Assembly (NCBI GenBank): GCA_945786985.1
Contig: CALZGC010000149.1
Span: forward strand, 1-34,364
Length of the DNA: 34,364 bases
Direction of reading: 5' to 3'
DNA from: an uncultured Nitrospirota bacterium
Lineage (GTDB): Bacteria > CG2-30-53-67
Part shown: one piece after another, positions 8,780 through 17,285 of the stretch
Numbering within the stretch: position 1 is the first letter of the stretch
Layout: every line of letters starts with the position of its first letter
Program-made: the position numbers and the translations under genes
Notes under the pieces: model-generated
What the model was told of the DNA's origin: nothing
Database searches by the model: none
The model's input: the letters and a program-made list of their open reading frames with translations, nothing else

Positions 8780-9737
8780 TAAAGAAGACGAACTGAGAAA
8801 ACAGGCCAAACGCCGGTTGAATCCGAAGGGCTGGGAGGCCCTTCTGGAAGGCGTGCCGCACCTCGACGAGAGCAGCAGCCCGCCTGCAGCACCCGAGGAG
8901 TCCGCTGCGGAGGCACCGTCGCGGGAACGGCCTTATCTCAAGATCACCGATGAATCGGGCCGGGTGTCGGAAAAGCCCACCTCGCCGGATGTGCCGAAAG
9001 CCCCGGAAAGCCTGCCGAAGTTCGCTCCGGTTGCGCCCGCGTCCGGCTATCCCTTGCAGCAGGAGCAGGAAGCACCCGCCGGCGAGCCGCAGGCCGCGGA
9101 CCGCCCGGTCTCGAAAGAGCCGGCACCGTCCGGGAAGAAAGGGCCGGGCCGCCTCTGGGAAAAACTTCGCCGACAGCCCCTCATCGATCGGTCCTGGCGG
9201 TATTATCAGGGGCTTAACCTCCGGGAGCAACGGCTCATCCTTGCAGCCCTGGTTTTTCTCGGCGCGGTCTTCATCTGGAGCGTGATTCTCGACCCCATGA
9301 TGCAGAAGAACGATATTCTCAATAGAAAAATCCAGACGAAGCGTAACGAACTGGCCCAGATGGTCCGCCTGCGCTCCTCCGTCGTCCAGGACCGGGACGG
9401 CATTGAACGGATCAAAGGGATCATCGAACAGCGGGGCAACGGTTTTTCGGTCTTCGCCCATCTGGAGCACCTCGCCACCAAGGCTGAAATGAAGGAGCGG
9501 ATCGTCCATATCAAACCTCAGCGCGAAACCAAGGTCGGTGAGTTCCGGGAATCGGTCGTAGAAATCAAGCTGGGGCGCATCACTATGGAGGAGCTCATCC
9601 CGTACCTCTACCAGATTGAAACATCCCAGGATCTGCTCTACATAAAAAATCTCAAAATGAAAAGCGGCTCCCCCGGCACCGGCAACGCAGGACTGGAGGT
9701 CACCCTCTCCGTCGGAACCCTCGTCCAGGGTCATTAG
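8772..9737 (+). CDS. gspM: Type II secretion protein GspM with long cytoplasmic extension
   Basis: Bitopic inner-membrane partner of GspL. The membrane helix is at about 154-173 (LILAALVFLGAVFIWSVIL), followed by a coiled-coil (LNRKIQTKRNELAQMVRLRSS) and a ferredoxin-like domain of the GspM/PilO type (FSVFAHLEHLATKAEM, VEIKLGRITMEELIPYLYQIE). Classical GspM has only about 20 cytoplasmic residues; here there are about 150. These begin with a basic helix-like segment (ELRKQAKRRLNPKGWEALLE, residues 7-26) and continue as a Pro/Ala/Glu-rich, probably disordered linker. The start ATG 8772 overlaps the ParA stop; the open frame extends upstream to 8730, but that lies inside the ParA gene. The identity as GspM rests on topology, size and position more than on motif conservation. 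Confidence 0.8.
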   Translation: MSDKEDELRKQAKRRLNPKGWEALLEGVPHLDESSSPPAAPEESAAEAPSRERPYLKITDESGRVSEKPTSPDVPKAPESLPKFAPVAPASGYPLQQEQEAPAGEPQAADRPVSKEPAPSGKKGPGRLWEKLRRQPLIDRSWRYYQGLNLREQRLILAALVFLGAVFIWSVILDPMMQKNDILNRKIQTKRNELAQMVRLRSSVVQDRDGIERIKGIIEQRGNGFSVFAHLEHLATKAEMKERIVHIKPQRETKVGEFRESVVEIKLGRITMEELIPYLYQIETSQDLLYIKNLKMKSGSPGTGNAGLEVTLSVGTLVQGH

Positions 9738-10128
9738 GCCACCCCAACGCAACCGGTGCTGCTGCACGAAATCTTCCCCCCCATCACCCGCGGACAATCA
9801 CCGCAGCCGATTTCTGCTCGCACGAGCGGTCCGGTTGACGCTTCAGGAATCTCCTGCTAGACTCGGGTGCCACTTGGGATTCGGCTTACCTGCTTAGGCT
9901 TAAATCAGGAAGATTGGGAGGAATCAGCGCCGTCTGTCCCGATAGGGCTGTGAGGCGCATCAGAGAGAGTGTTGGTATCAGCCAAGATCCTGAGTGAGCA
10001 GAGAGTCCAACCCGGTGTTCCGCACGGGAGGCTCTGGTTGGCGGATCGCCGGCCGGCCGGAAACGGCCGATCAAAGCGGTCCCGCCGGGAAGGCGTCCGT
10101 TTCCGAGGCGCCATAAGGAGGGACGAAC
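9738..10128 (+). other. Intergenic region and 5' leader
   Basis: A 391-base gap between gspM and the coiled-coil cluster. It contains a promoter at 9835-9863 and then a leader of about 260 bases. I see a short GC-rich inverted repeat around 10041-10071 (GGCCGGCCGGAAACGGCC) but no clear terminator after gspM and no recognisable riboswitch. Open frames across it look like chance. Confidence 0.5.
9835..9863 (+). promoter_or_regulatory. Sigma70-type promoter for the coiled-coil gene cluster
   Basis: TTGACG (9835-9840), a 17-base spacer, and TAGACT (9858-9863): a good match to the housekeeping consensus with ideal spacing. Predicted transcription start is near 9870, about 260 bases before the first gene. 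Confidence 0.65.
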
Positions 10129-11316
10129 ATGAGTCAGACGAGCACACCCATGAAGTATTTAGACAAAGCCATGACGGCCCTGCGGGATCTGGGACTGGTC
10201 CCGGACAAGACGGAGGAAGCACCGGTCATCGCACTGATCAACCAGATCGCCGATCTCGACCAGGAAAGGATCGTGGCCATCGCCCGTACCCTTAGCCAGG
10301 CGTCTCTGTTCAACGAAGTGGTGCGGGAACAGGTGACCCGCATGGAACTGGGCGAGCGCTACGAGAAGATCACCAACTCCTTCAACACCATTCGGGAAGA
10401 TGCCAAGGACATGGTGGAACAGATTGAAGACGGCAAGATCAACACGTGGGAGCGCCTGCAGAACGTCTGGATGAAGGTGACCCGGGGGGACATCCCCCAC
10501 CGCTTCGACGAAATCAAGAAGGTCTATCTCGATGTCGCGGACGATTCCAAAGACCAGATCGAGCGGGAGCATCTGATTCTCAATGCCTACCGGGATTTCC
10601 GCGGCGCACTGAAGGAATCGGAGGTCCTGGCTCTGGAAGTGCTCAATAAGGCCGAGGCGGTTCTCACGCAGGCCAAGGCCCGCCTTCAGAAAGGGGTCGA
10701 AGCCGTCGACGCGTACAGCGGGGAGGATGCCGCACAACGGGCGAAACTGGAACTGACCCGGGACGAGCGAATCCGGGATGTACAGACGGAGGAGCGCCGC
10801 TATCAGATTTCCAAAGACCTTTCGGACAACCTGACCATCGGCTACAACACCTCCGAGGTCATCATGGCGCGGCTCATGCAGACCACCACGGCCAAGGAGC
10901 GCGTCTACCAGCAGGCCATCAGCTTCTTCGGCACCAATGAGACGGTACTCACGGCATTGAGTGCCTCCTTCACGGGATTGTTCGGCCTGCACGAGAGCAC
11001 GCAGACATTGAATGCCATGAAAGAGGGGATGAGCAAAGGCCTCGAGGATCTTGCCGACATCGGCGGCAAGGTGCAGGAGGAGGCCCTCAAGGCCGGATAC
11101 GGGCCGACCATTCGGGCGGATGCCGTGAAACGTCTCGTCGAATCGGTTGTCAATTACCAGCAGCGTTCCATCGAGATCATCGAGGAGATGCGCCAGCTCA
11201 GCACCCGGAATGCCGAGGAGATACGGGTGGCGGTTGAAGACGGCAAGCAGCGCCTCGCCCGGCTGGTTCAGGAGGGCAAGGCTCTTCCGCTGCCCCCGGC
11301 CGCACAGGCCTCCTGA
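10129..11316 (+). CDS. Helical coiled-coil protein of unknown function (cluster gene 1)
   Basis: 395 residues, almost all predicted helix, with no signal peptide or membrane segment. Long charged heptad-like stretches occur at about 150-215 (LNKAEAVLTQAKARLQKGVEAV) and 330-380 (VESVVNYQQRSIEIIEEMRQLS). The C-terminus is a short Pro/Ala tail. Size and all-helical layout recall TelA-type proteins, but I see no motif that proves it, so the function stays unassigned. The start is firm: ATG 10129 follows AAGGAGG at a good distance. It is the first of three same-strand genes with gaps of 30 and 10 bases, so a common transcript from 9835 is likely. It probably acts in the cytoplasm, perhaps at the membrane through gene 2 (inference). 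Confidence 0.85.
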   Translation: MSQTSTPMKYLDKAMTALRDLGLVPDKTEEAPVIALINQIADLDQERIVAIARTLSQASLFNEVVREQVTRMELGERYEKITNSFNTIREDAKDMVEQIEDGKINTWERLQNVWMKVTRGDIPHRFDEIKKVYLDVADDSKDQIEREHLILNAYRDFRGALKESEVLALEVLNKAEAVLTQAKARLQKGVEAVDAYSGEDAAQRAKLELTRDERIRDVQTEERRYQISKDLSDNLTIGYNTSEVIMARLMQTTTAKERVYQQAISFFGTNETVLTALSASFTGLFGLHESTQTLNAMKEGMSKGLEDLADIGGKVQEEALKAGYGPTIRADAVKRLVESVVNYQQRSIEIIEEMRQLSTRNAEEIRVAVEDGKQRLARLVQEGKALPLPPAAQAS

Positions 11317-11346
11317 GTCGTTACAGAGACTGCGTGAGGCTGCCCC

Positions 11347-12621
11347 ATGGCGGAGGCAAAGACACCGGAACAACGGCCCCTGGACGAAGTGATGTTGGCC
11401 ATGGATGTGGTCGACACCCTGCGCCATCGGGAGATACTCGTCGAACGGGAGCTGCGCTCTGAAACGCGCGACCGCAGGCTAATCGAGCGCCTTCGGGACA
11501 TTTATGCCTCCCAGGGCATTGACGTGTCCGACACCGTTCTGGCGGAGGGTGTAGAGGCCCTCAAGGAAGAACGTTTTGTCTATAAGCCGCCCGGGCGAAA
11601 TGTCGCCACCTTGCTGGCACGAGCGTACGTGGCTCGCGGCCGTTGGGCAAAACGGGTCGGCGTCGGCGCCCTGGTGCTGGCTCTCATCTGGGGCGCGGCC
11701 CAGTTCTTGGTGGTCGGGCCTGGGCAACGACGGCTCAAGCAGGAAGTGACCCAGCTCAACACGGAGATTCGGGGGACTGCCGACCGGCTCGACGCGCTGG
11801 TCCGTGAAGCAACCCGGATCAAAACGGCCCTGCCCGATAGTGCTGCCGGACTTCCCAAATCCCTCGCTGAAACGTTCGTGGCCCAGCACAAGATCGCCGG
11901 CCAATCGCTCCGTCTTGCCGGGGGGTTCATCGCCTCCGCCCGGGAGCTGGCGGTGAAACCGGACATGGACACCGACCATTATGAAAGCAGAGCGCCCGCA
12001 ACACGGGAGACCCTGCAGCGAAGGGAGGCGCTACTCTCGCAGGCCGACGGACAGATCGACAAAGCCCAGGCGTCCCTGGCGGCCATCATGGCCCTCGGCA
12101 AGGTCCCCGGGGAGCTTGCTGCCCAGCGCGACGCGGCCCTGAGCGTTGCGAAAGCAGACGACGCCAAAGAGCGGGCCCGGCAGTTATACACCAGCGGACT
12201 GGCAGCTCTTAAGGCGGGGGATTTGAGTGCCACGAGCGAAGCTGTCGGCGCCTTGAGCGACCTTCGCACTCAGCTCGAGAGGGAGTACGAGATTCGCGTC
12301 GTGTCGCGCCCCAATGAATACACAGGAGTCTGGCGGGTACCCGAGCGAAACCCCAAAGCCCGTAACTATTACATTGTCGTCGAGGCCGTCACGCCGGACG
12401 GCAAGACGCTGACCCTCCCCATCACCAGCGAGGAGGACGGCAGGACGTACGAAGTCAATCGTTGGGGCCTGCGCGTCGACCTGCGCGTCTTTCAGAACAT
12501 CTCTGCGGACAAGCAGGATGACGGCATCGTTCAGAACCGGCGCTTCGGCGTCAAACAGCGCGGCTACCTCGAACCGAAGTATCTTGTGAGCACCACGGGT
12601 GGGGCGATCACCAGCTGGTAG
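11347..12621 (+). CDS. Single-pass membrane protein, DUF6384-like (cluster gene 2)
   Basis: 424 residues. The N-terminal cytoplasmic part (1-100) opens with LDEVMLAMDVVDTLRHREI, which I associate from memory with the DUF6384 family; this has not been searched. One membrane segment lies at about 101-122 (VGVGALVLALIWGAAQFLVV). A long helical region follows (LKQEVTQLNTEIRGTADRLD and onward, to about 310) and then a compact beta-rich end domain (ARNYYIVVEAVTPDGKTLTLPITSEE). ATG 11347 follows GTGAGG. The layout suggests a membrane-anchored scaffold with a folded C-terminal domain outside the cytoplasm or facing it; topology is not certain. Gene 3 starts 10 bases after the stop. Confidence 0.85.
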   Translation: MAEAKTPEQRPLDEVMLAMDVVDTLRHREILVERELRSETRDRRLIERLRDIYASQGIDVSDTVLAEGVEALKEERFVYKPPGRNVATLLARAYVARGRWAKRVGVGALVLALIWGAAQFLVVGPGQRRLKQEVTQLNTEIRGTADRLDALVREATRIKTALPDSAAGLPKSLAETFVAQHKIAGQSLRLAGGFIASARELAVKPDMDTDHYESRAPATRETLQRREALLSQADGQIDKAQASLAAIMALGKVPGELAAQRDAALSVAKADDAKERARQLYTSGLAALKAGDLSATSEAVGALSDLRTQLEREYEIRVVSRPNEYTGVWRVPERNPKARNYYIVVEAVTPDGKTLTLPITSEEDGRTYEVNRWGLRVDLRVFQNISADKQDDGIVQNRRFGVKQRGYLEPKYLVSTTGGAITSW

Positions 12622-12631
12622 GAGAGCCACT

Positions 12632-14065
12632 GTGTTGACGGGGCGGCAGACACTCAACTCCATTGAGAAGGGGCTGAACCAGGTTCGCGACCAGGTGCAG
12701 CAGGTGGACGAACGGATTCAGAGCACCAGCCGGGAGCTCGTGGCGCTGCGACAGGAAGAAGGGGGCCGCTACAAAAGACTCGCGCAGATCCGCCTGGATC
12801 AGATGGTCAGCGGTGAAATCGCAGCCGGCCTCGATGCTGCGGACCGCCGGGTCGGCGAGCTTCTGGCGGAACGGGAGGCGCAGCTCCAGAGTCTGCAGCA
12901 GCAGATTGACGAGGTTCGACAGCGGCAGGCCGACCTGGAAGAAAGACGGGCGGCACAGAGCGACCGGATCGAGCAGGCAGCGGAAGCCCTGGACGTCTCG
13001 GAGTCCGAGGTTCAGAAACAGCTGCATGCAGACGCCCCGTATCAGCGTCAGCTGGAAACGGCACGCCAGGCAGACAACGTGGCGCGGCACGCTGAGGAGA
13101 AAACACACCAGGCCGAAGCAGATCGCGTGGAAAAGGGCAAGCCCTACGAGTCGGACCCGCTCTTCAGCTACCTCTGGAAACGGGGCTACGGCACTTCGAA
13201 ATACTCGGCCAATAGGCTCAAACGGTTTCTGGACAAGTGGGTCGCCAATCTCTGCAACTACCATGATGCACGCCCCAATCATGCCATGCTTCTGGACATT
13301 CCGGTGCGCCTGCGCGCCCATGCCGCCCGGTCCCGGGCGTCAGCGGATCGTGAATTTGAATCGTTGAGAGTCCTGGAGCAGAGCGCAGCGGAAGACGGCG
13401 GTGTCTTCAGGCTTCGGGAGACCCTGGAGGAGGCCGAAGAACGCGCGGCGGCCATTGACCGGGACATCCATGACAGAGAGGAAGAGGTCCGGGAGTTCCT
13501 GAAAGAGCGCGCGGCCTACGCGGCGGGGGAAGACGACTATTTCCGCCGCTGCATTGAAACCCTGGCCGGCGCGTTTCAGCGGGAGAACCTCTCAGCCCTG
13601 AACCGGTATGCCCGGGCGACGGCCACCGCGGCGGACGACGTCATCGTCTACGAGCTGGCCGACCTGAACGAGAGAGAAAAGGATCTTGAAGAAGCGCTGG
13701 CGGAACACAAGAAGATGTATGAAAGGCAACTCACTCGCCTGAAGCAGCTGGAGGACGTGCGCCGCCGCTTCAAGCATGAGCGCTTCGATGACATTCACTC
13801 CGTCTTCGGCAACGCAGACCTGCTCACCATGGTTCTGAGCCAGTTTCTCGGAGGCATGGCATCCTCGGACGATCTGTGGGGCACCATCCGCCGGGGCCAG
13901 CGTTACCGCAGAATGCGATCCAACCCGCGATTCGGCAGCGGCGGCTTCGGCGACAACGGCGTCTGGCGGATCCCCTTCCCCAAAGGCCCCTGGGGTCGGA
14001 TGGGAGGCGGTGGCGGGGGCGGTTTCGGCTCCGGCGGTGGCTTCCGCACGGGCGGCGGTTTCTGA
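12632..14065 (+). CDS. Coiled-coil protein with Gly-rich C-terminal tail (cluster gene 3)
   Basis: 477 residues, not recognised. Residues 1 to about 175 are strongly coiled-coil (LNQVRDQVQQVDERIQSTSR onward). A folded central part follows, with YESDPLFSYLWKRGYGTSKY and KPWVANLCNYHDARPNH-like sequence. A second coiled-coil is at about 235-390 (LRETLEEAEERAAAIDRDI). The last 60 residues are rich in Gly, Phe and Arg, ending in near-repeats GGGGGGGFGSGGGFRTGGGF. No signal peptide or membrane segment is visible. GTG 12632 is chosen because GGAGAG (12621-12626) lies 5 bases before it; the open frame reaches back to 12599 inside gene 2. The Gly-rich tail suggests a flexible or self-associating end (inference). 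Confidence 0.83.
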   Translation: MLTGRQTLNSIEKGLNQVRDQVQQVDERIQSTSRELVALRQEEGGRYKRLAQIRLDQMVSGEIAAGLDAADRRVGELLAEREAQLQSLQQQIDEVRQRQADLEERRAAQSDRIEQAAEALDVSESEVQKQLHADAPYQRQLETARQADNVARHAEEKTHQAEADRVEKGKPYESDPLFSYLWKRGYGTSKYSANRLKRFLDKWVANLCNYHDARPNHAMLLDIPVRLRAHAARSRASADREFESLRVLEQSAAEDGGVFRLRETLEEAEERAAAIDRDIHDREEEVREFLKERAAYAAGEDDYFRRCIETLAGAFQRENLSALNRYARATATAADDVIVYELADLNEREKDLEEALAEHKKMYERQLTRLKQLEDVRRRFKHERFDDIHSVFGNADLLTMVLSQFLGGMASSDDLWGTIRRGQRYRRMRSNPRFGSGGFGDNGVWRIPFPKGPWGRMGGGGGGGFGSGGGFRTGGGF

Positions 14066-14429
14066 AATGGCACGCCGTGGGTACCGGCGCGTGACGAAGG
14101 TTCAGCGTGCGCCATAGACGTCCCAGGAAAACACCTGAGCATGAAAAGCATATATATTTCAGTGGGTTACGATCAAGATCGCCCCGGGTTGTATCCAGAG
14201 GGGCAGCCGGTCATCGCCCGTGCCGGGCAACACTTACGCCTCGTGATTTAGTGGAAATCCCCAACGAGTTGTGCTATCTTTTCGTCGCAAGATCGACCAT
14301 CCGCCTTGGCAATAGAGTTGGCAACACACATTTGAGATCAGCAAGAGCACCCGCAGGCGATGATGAAATCCTCGATCTGTAACGCAGAACCGCGACCGAT
14401 CTTCTTATCCGAAGTGATGAGGACCGTTT
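14066..14429 (+). other. Intergenic region before the phosphate transporter
   Basis: 364 bases without a convincing gene. A 91-codon open frame (14107-14382) has no ribosome site and unlikely composition. TGGCAATAGAGTTGGCA at 14307-14323 loosely resembles a sigma54 -24/-12 element (TGGCAC-N5-TTGCA) but with one extra base, so I give it little weight. No clear terminator is seen after the Gly-rich gene. Confidence 0.4.
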
Positions 14430-16706
14430 ATGAGCATTGAAATCTTTTTTGTGGCCGTTTTAATATTGGCCTTCTTCGCCGTGTTTGATCTGGTTGTGGG
14501 GGTCACAAACGACGCTGTCAATTTCCTCAATTCCGCCATAGGCTCCCGGGTCGCACCCTATGTCGTGATCATGACCGTGGCAAGCCTGGGAATTCTGGCG
14601 GGCGTGACTTTTTCCAGCGGAATGATGGAGGTAGCCCGGAAGGGAATCTTTCATCCCCAGTTCTTTACCATGCCCGAACTCTTTACGATCTTCATGGCCG
14701 TCATGCTGACGGATATTCTCCTTCTCGACTTCTTCAGCACCCATGGCCTGCCCACATCCACGACGGTCTCCATTGTTTTCGAACTCCTGGGAGCAGCCGT
14801 GGCGGCCTCTGTCATCAAAGTCATGCACAGCAGCAATGCCCTGGGAGTGGGGGAATATATCAACACGGCCAAAGCGTTGACAATCATTTCGGGGATTCTC
14901 CTTTCCATCGTGGTCGCCTTCCTCGCCGGCGCTGTGATCCAGTTTCTTACCCGCTTCCTGTTCACCTTCGACTACGAGATGCGGCTCAAACGCTACGGCG
15001 CTCTCTGGGGCGGCATGGCGATGGCAACCATTACCTTCTTCATTCTGATCAAGGGGGCCAAAGGGGCTTCCTTCATGACCCCGGACACGGTGCAATGGGT
15101 GAAGTCCTATACCGTTTTCATTCTTTGCGCCATCTTCACGGTCTCCGCCGTCGTGCTGTATGCCGTGATGAAGTTCTCTCGCATCAACATCTTACGCATT
15201 ATCGTGCTTGTCGGAACCTTTGCGCTCGCCATGGCTTTTGCCAGCAATGACCTGGTAAATTTTATCGGAGTGCCCCTGGCCGGGTTCAACGCGTACCAGA
15301 CAGCGCTAGCATCCACTGATCCACTGAATATTCCCATGACAGCGCTGAGCCAGCAAGTGCAGTCCCAAACCCTCCTCCTGCTCATTGCCGGAGCGGTCAT
15401 GGTGGTGACTCTTTGGGTTTCCAGGAAGGCTCGAACCGTCACGGAAACGGAAATCAGTCTGGGCCAACAGGAAGAAGGGATGGAGCAGTTTGAGTCGATC
15501 TGGCTCTCCCGAACCATTGTCAGCATGGTCGATTCCTTCATGGGATCATTCAAGGGTCTGTTCCCGAGGAAGCTCCGAATGGTGGTGCACCGGCGGATGG
15601 ATCCGGGTAGGAAGAAAGCCGACAGCGGTCATGAGACACAGCCTTCCTTTGACCTGGTTCGTGCTTCGGTAAACCTCATGGTGGCCAGCGCGGTGGTGTC
15701 ATTTGCCACATCCCTGAAACTGCCCCTCTCCACGACTTATGTGACGTTCATGGTGGCCATGGGGACGTCCTTTGCGGACCGGGCCTGGGGTCTGGAAAGC
15801 GCTGTCTATCGCGTCACCGGCGTTCTGACGGTCGTCGGCGGTTGGTTCATGACGGCCCTGATCGCTTTCGTCGTCTCCTTTGTCTTCGCCGGCGCCATCC
15901 ATTATCTCCAGGCCACCGGGGTTCTGCTGCTCATGTCCTTTGCGGGCTTTATCATCTGGAAGAACCACCAGCAGCACAAGGGGCGCGAGAAAGAAAAGGA
16001 AGAGACGAAGATCTTCAATCTGAAGAAGGTCGAGGATGCTCCTTCGGCCATTTCCAACACGTTCGAGCATTTGGCCTATCTGCTCAAGGAGATCCGGGAG
16101 TCGCTGGATGTCAGCCTTGAGGCGCTGTTCGCGCAAGATGTGGACACCCTGAGCAGACAACGGAGGAAGATTCGCCAGGTACAGCTCTGGGCGAACGTTA
16201 TCACGGCGAATATCTACAAGGTCCTGCGGCTGCTGCAGAAAGAGCAATACCAGATATCCTACAAGTACTCGCAGACGACCCGACGGTTGCAGAAGCTCTC
16301 CGACGGGCACCGGGATATCATTCTTCGCTCATACGTGCATCTGAGCAATAAACACAAGGGGTTGCTGCCCGTCCAGATCGAAGAACTGAAGCAGATCAAA
16401 GCGGGCATCCTCGACATCCTTCAAAGAGTCGAAGACACCTTCCATCAGAGAAAGATCGTAGACTATCAAAACGTCATCGATCAGTACAAGTCCATGCGGG
16501 CGATGGCCGAGCACTTTCACCAAAGCCAGATTGAGCGGATCCGAAACGACACCTCCAAGACCCGTTTGAGCATCCTGTTCTATGCCCTCGTCGGGAACTG
16601 CCTGATGCTCGCGAAACAGAATGTCCTGCTCCTGGAAATCTTCAACGAGTCGTTTCAGATCGACAAAGAGTTGCCTGAATCATACTTTACGGTTGATACG
16701 AACTAG
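14430..16706 (+). CDS. PiT-family inorganic phosphate transporter with C-terminal PhoU-like domain
   Basis: Inner-membrane phosphate carrier, 758 residues. Both PiT signature regions are present: VTNDAVNFLNSAIGSRVA near residue 25 and FASNDLVNFIGVPLAGF near 270; the usual Ala-Asn is Val-Asn here. HGLPTSTTVSIVFELLGAA (near 107) and LSTTYVTFMVAMGTSFAD (near 432) are the paired re-entrant motifs. About ten or more membrane segments run to residue 508. A charged linker (KGREKEKEETK) then leads to a helical domain of about 230 residues that resembles PhoU/DUF47 (EHLAYLLKEIRESLDVSLEA). Single-chain PiT-PhoU fusions are known; separate pit and phoU-like genes are more common. The domain probably regulates transport. 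ATG 14430 follows GATGAGGA. The gene stands alone, 122 bases before a small gene. Confidence 0.9.
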   Translation: MSIEIFFVAVLILAFFAVFDLVVGVTNDAVNFLNSAIGSRVAPYVVIMTVASLGILAGVTFSSGMMEVARKGIFHPQFFTMPELFTIFMAVMLTDILLLDFFSTHGLPTSTTVSIVFELLGAAVAASVIKVMHSSNALGVGEYINTAKALTIISGILLSIVVAFLAGAVIQFLTRFLFTFDYEMRLKRYGALWGGMAMATITFFILIKGAKGASFMTPDTVQWVKSYTVFILCAIFTVSAVVLYAVMKFSRINILRIIVLVGTFALAMAFASNDLVNFIGVPLAGFNAYQTALASTDPLNIPMTALSQQVQSQTLLLLIAGAVMVVTLWVSRKARTVTETEISLGQQEEGMEQFESIWLSRTIVSMVDSFMGSFKGLFPRKLRMVVHRRMDPGRKKADSGHETQPSFDLVRASVNLMVASAVVSFATSLKLPLSTTYVTFMVAMGTSFADRAWGLESAVYRVTGVLTVVGGWFMTALIAFVVSFVFAGAIHYLQATGVLLLMSFAGFIIWKNHQQHKGREKEKEETKIFNLKKVEDAPSAISNTFEHLAYLLKEIRESLDVSLEALFAQDVDTLSRQRRKIRQVQLWANVITANIYKVLRLLQKEQYQISYKYSQTTRRLQKLSDGHRDIILRSYVHLSNKHKGLLPVQIEELKQIKAGILDILQRVEDTFHQRKIVDYQNVIDQYKSMRAMAEHFHQSQIERIRNDTSKTRLSILFYALVGNCLMLAKQNVLLLEIFNESFQIDKELPESYFTVDTN

Positions 16707-16743
16707 CGCTCTTTCACGTGTCGCATATGATCCGGGCTATCAG

Positions 16744-16771
16744 TTGACCTTTTCCCGATTTCAAGTAGACT
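16744..16771 (+). promoter_or_regulatory. Sigma70-type promoter for the 67-residue protein gene
   Basis: TTGACC (16744-16749), a 16-base spacer and TAGACT (16766-16771), 57 bases before the start codon. It resembles the promoter at 9835 (TTGACG-N17-TAGACT). Confidence 0.55.
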
Positions 16772-16828
16772 ATCGACACAGGAAATGGGCCAAACCGGTC
16801 CGTTAATTAGTAGCCAAGGAGGTGCAGC

Positions 16829-17032
16829 ATGCTGTGCAGTCTCTCGACCGGGATCGAAGCCAAGGCCCTGGCGTCCATCCGGGACCTGGAAAAGGAGCTG
16901 GGAATACCGATTCTCGCTTTCTCCTGCCACAATGTGAATTCTGCGGAGATCACGAAAGAACAGCTCGCGAGGGTGCAGGCGCTCGAGAAAGATCTGGGTG
17001 TTGCACTCGTCGCCGTTCGGACGGCGGCCTGA
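16829..17032 (+). CDS. Small protein with an internal duplication
   Basis: 67 residues, family not recognised. The ribosome site is strong (AAGGAGGTG from 16816), with ATG 16829 at good distance and a plausible promoter at 16744, so I regard it as a real gene. It contains two similar halves: residues 15-31 (ASIRDLEKELGIPILAF) and 47-63 (ARVQALEKDLGVALVAV), offset 32. Each would form a helix followed by a beta-strand, giving a small alpha/beta fold. Two Cys (3 and 33) are present. It has no signal peptide or membrane segment. The strong signals suggest it is made in quantity; the function is unknown. Confidence 0.75.
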   Translation: MLCSLSTGIEAKALASIRDLEKELGIPILAFSCHNVNSAEITKEQLARVQALEKDLGVALVAVRTAA

Positions 17033-17178
17033 TCGAAAAAGAACTCAGGCAACCCACCAATTCCTTCCCACTGCTGTGCCGTCGGCAGCACGAAATTGTG
17101 TCGTCGGGAATACGCAGCGACAGCCGCTGGCCAGGCTGTGACACCAAGGCGCGCGCTGTCTGTCCCCCAAGCCGCCGG

Positions 17179-17208
17179 TTGTAATCTTTCAGACCTGTGG
17201 AGTATACT
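17179..17208 (+). promoter_or_regulatory. Likely promoter for msrAB
   Basis: TTGTAA (17179-17184), an 18-base spacer and TATACT (17203-17208). The -10 element is near consensus, the -35 moderate. It lies about 78 bases before the msrAB start. Confidence 0.5.
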
Positions 17209-17285
17209 CTGAGCAGCAAGCGGGGCCGAGGACGCTTCGGCGCTTCGATCCCGTTGAAGCTTTTGTATATAGAAATCAAAGTGTT

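Noticed and set aside
14307-14323. Sigma54-like element before the phosphate transporter
   Set aside because: The spacing between the GG and GC elements is one base too long and the match is otherwise moderate.
14107-14382. A 91-codon + strand frame before the phosphate transporter
   Set aside because: No ribosome site, odd composition and no recognisable domain; treated as intergenic.
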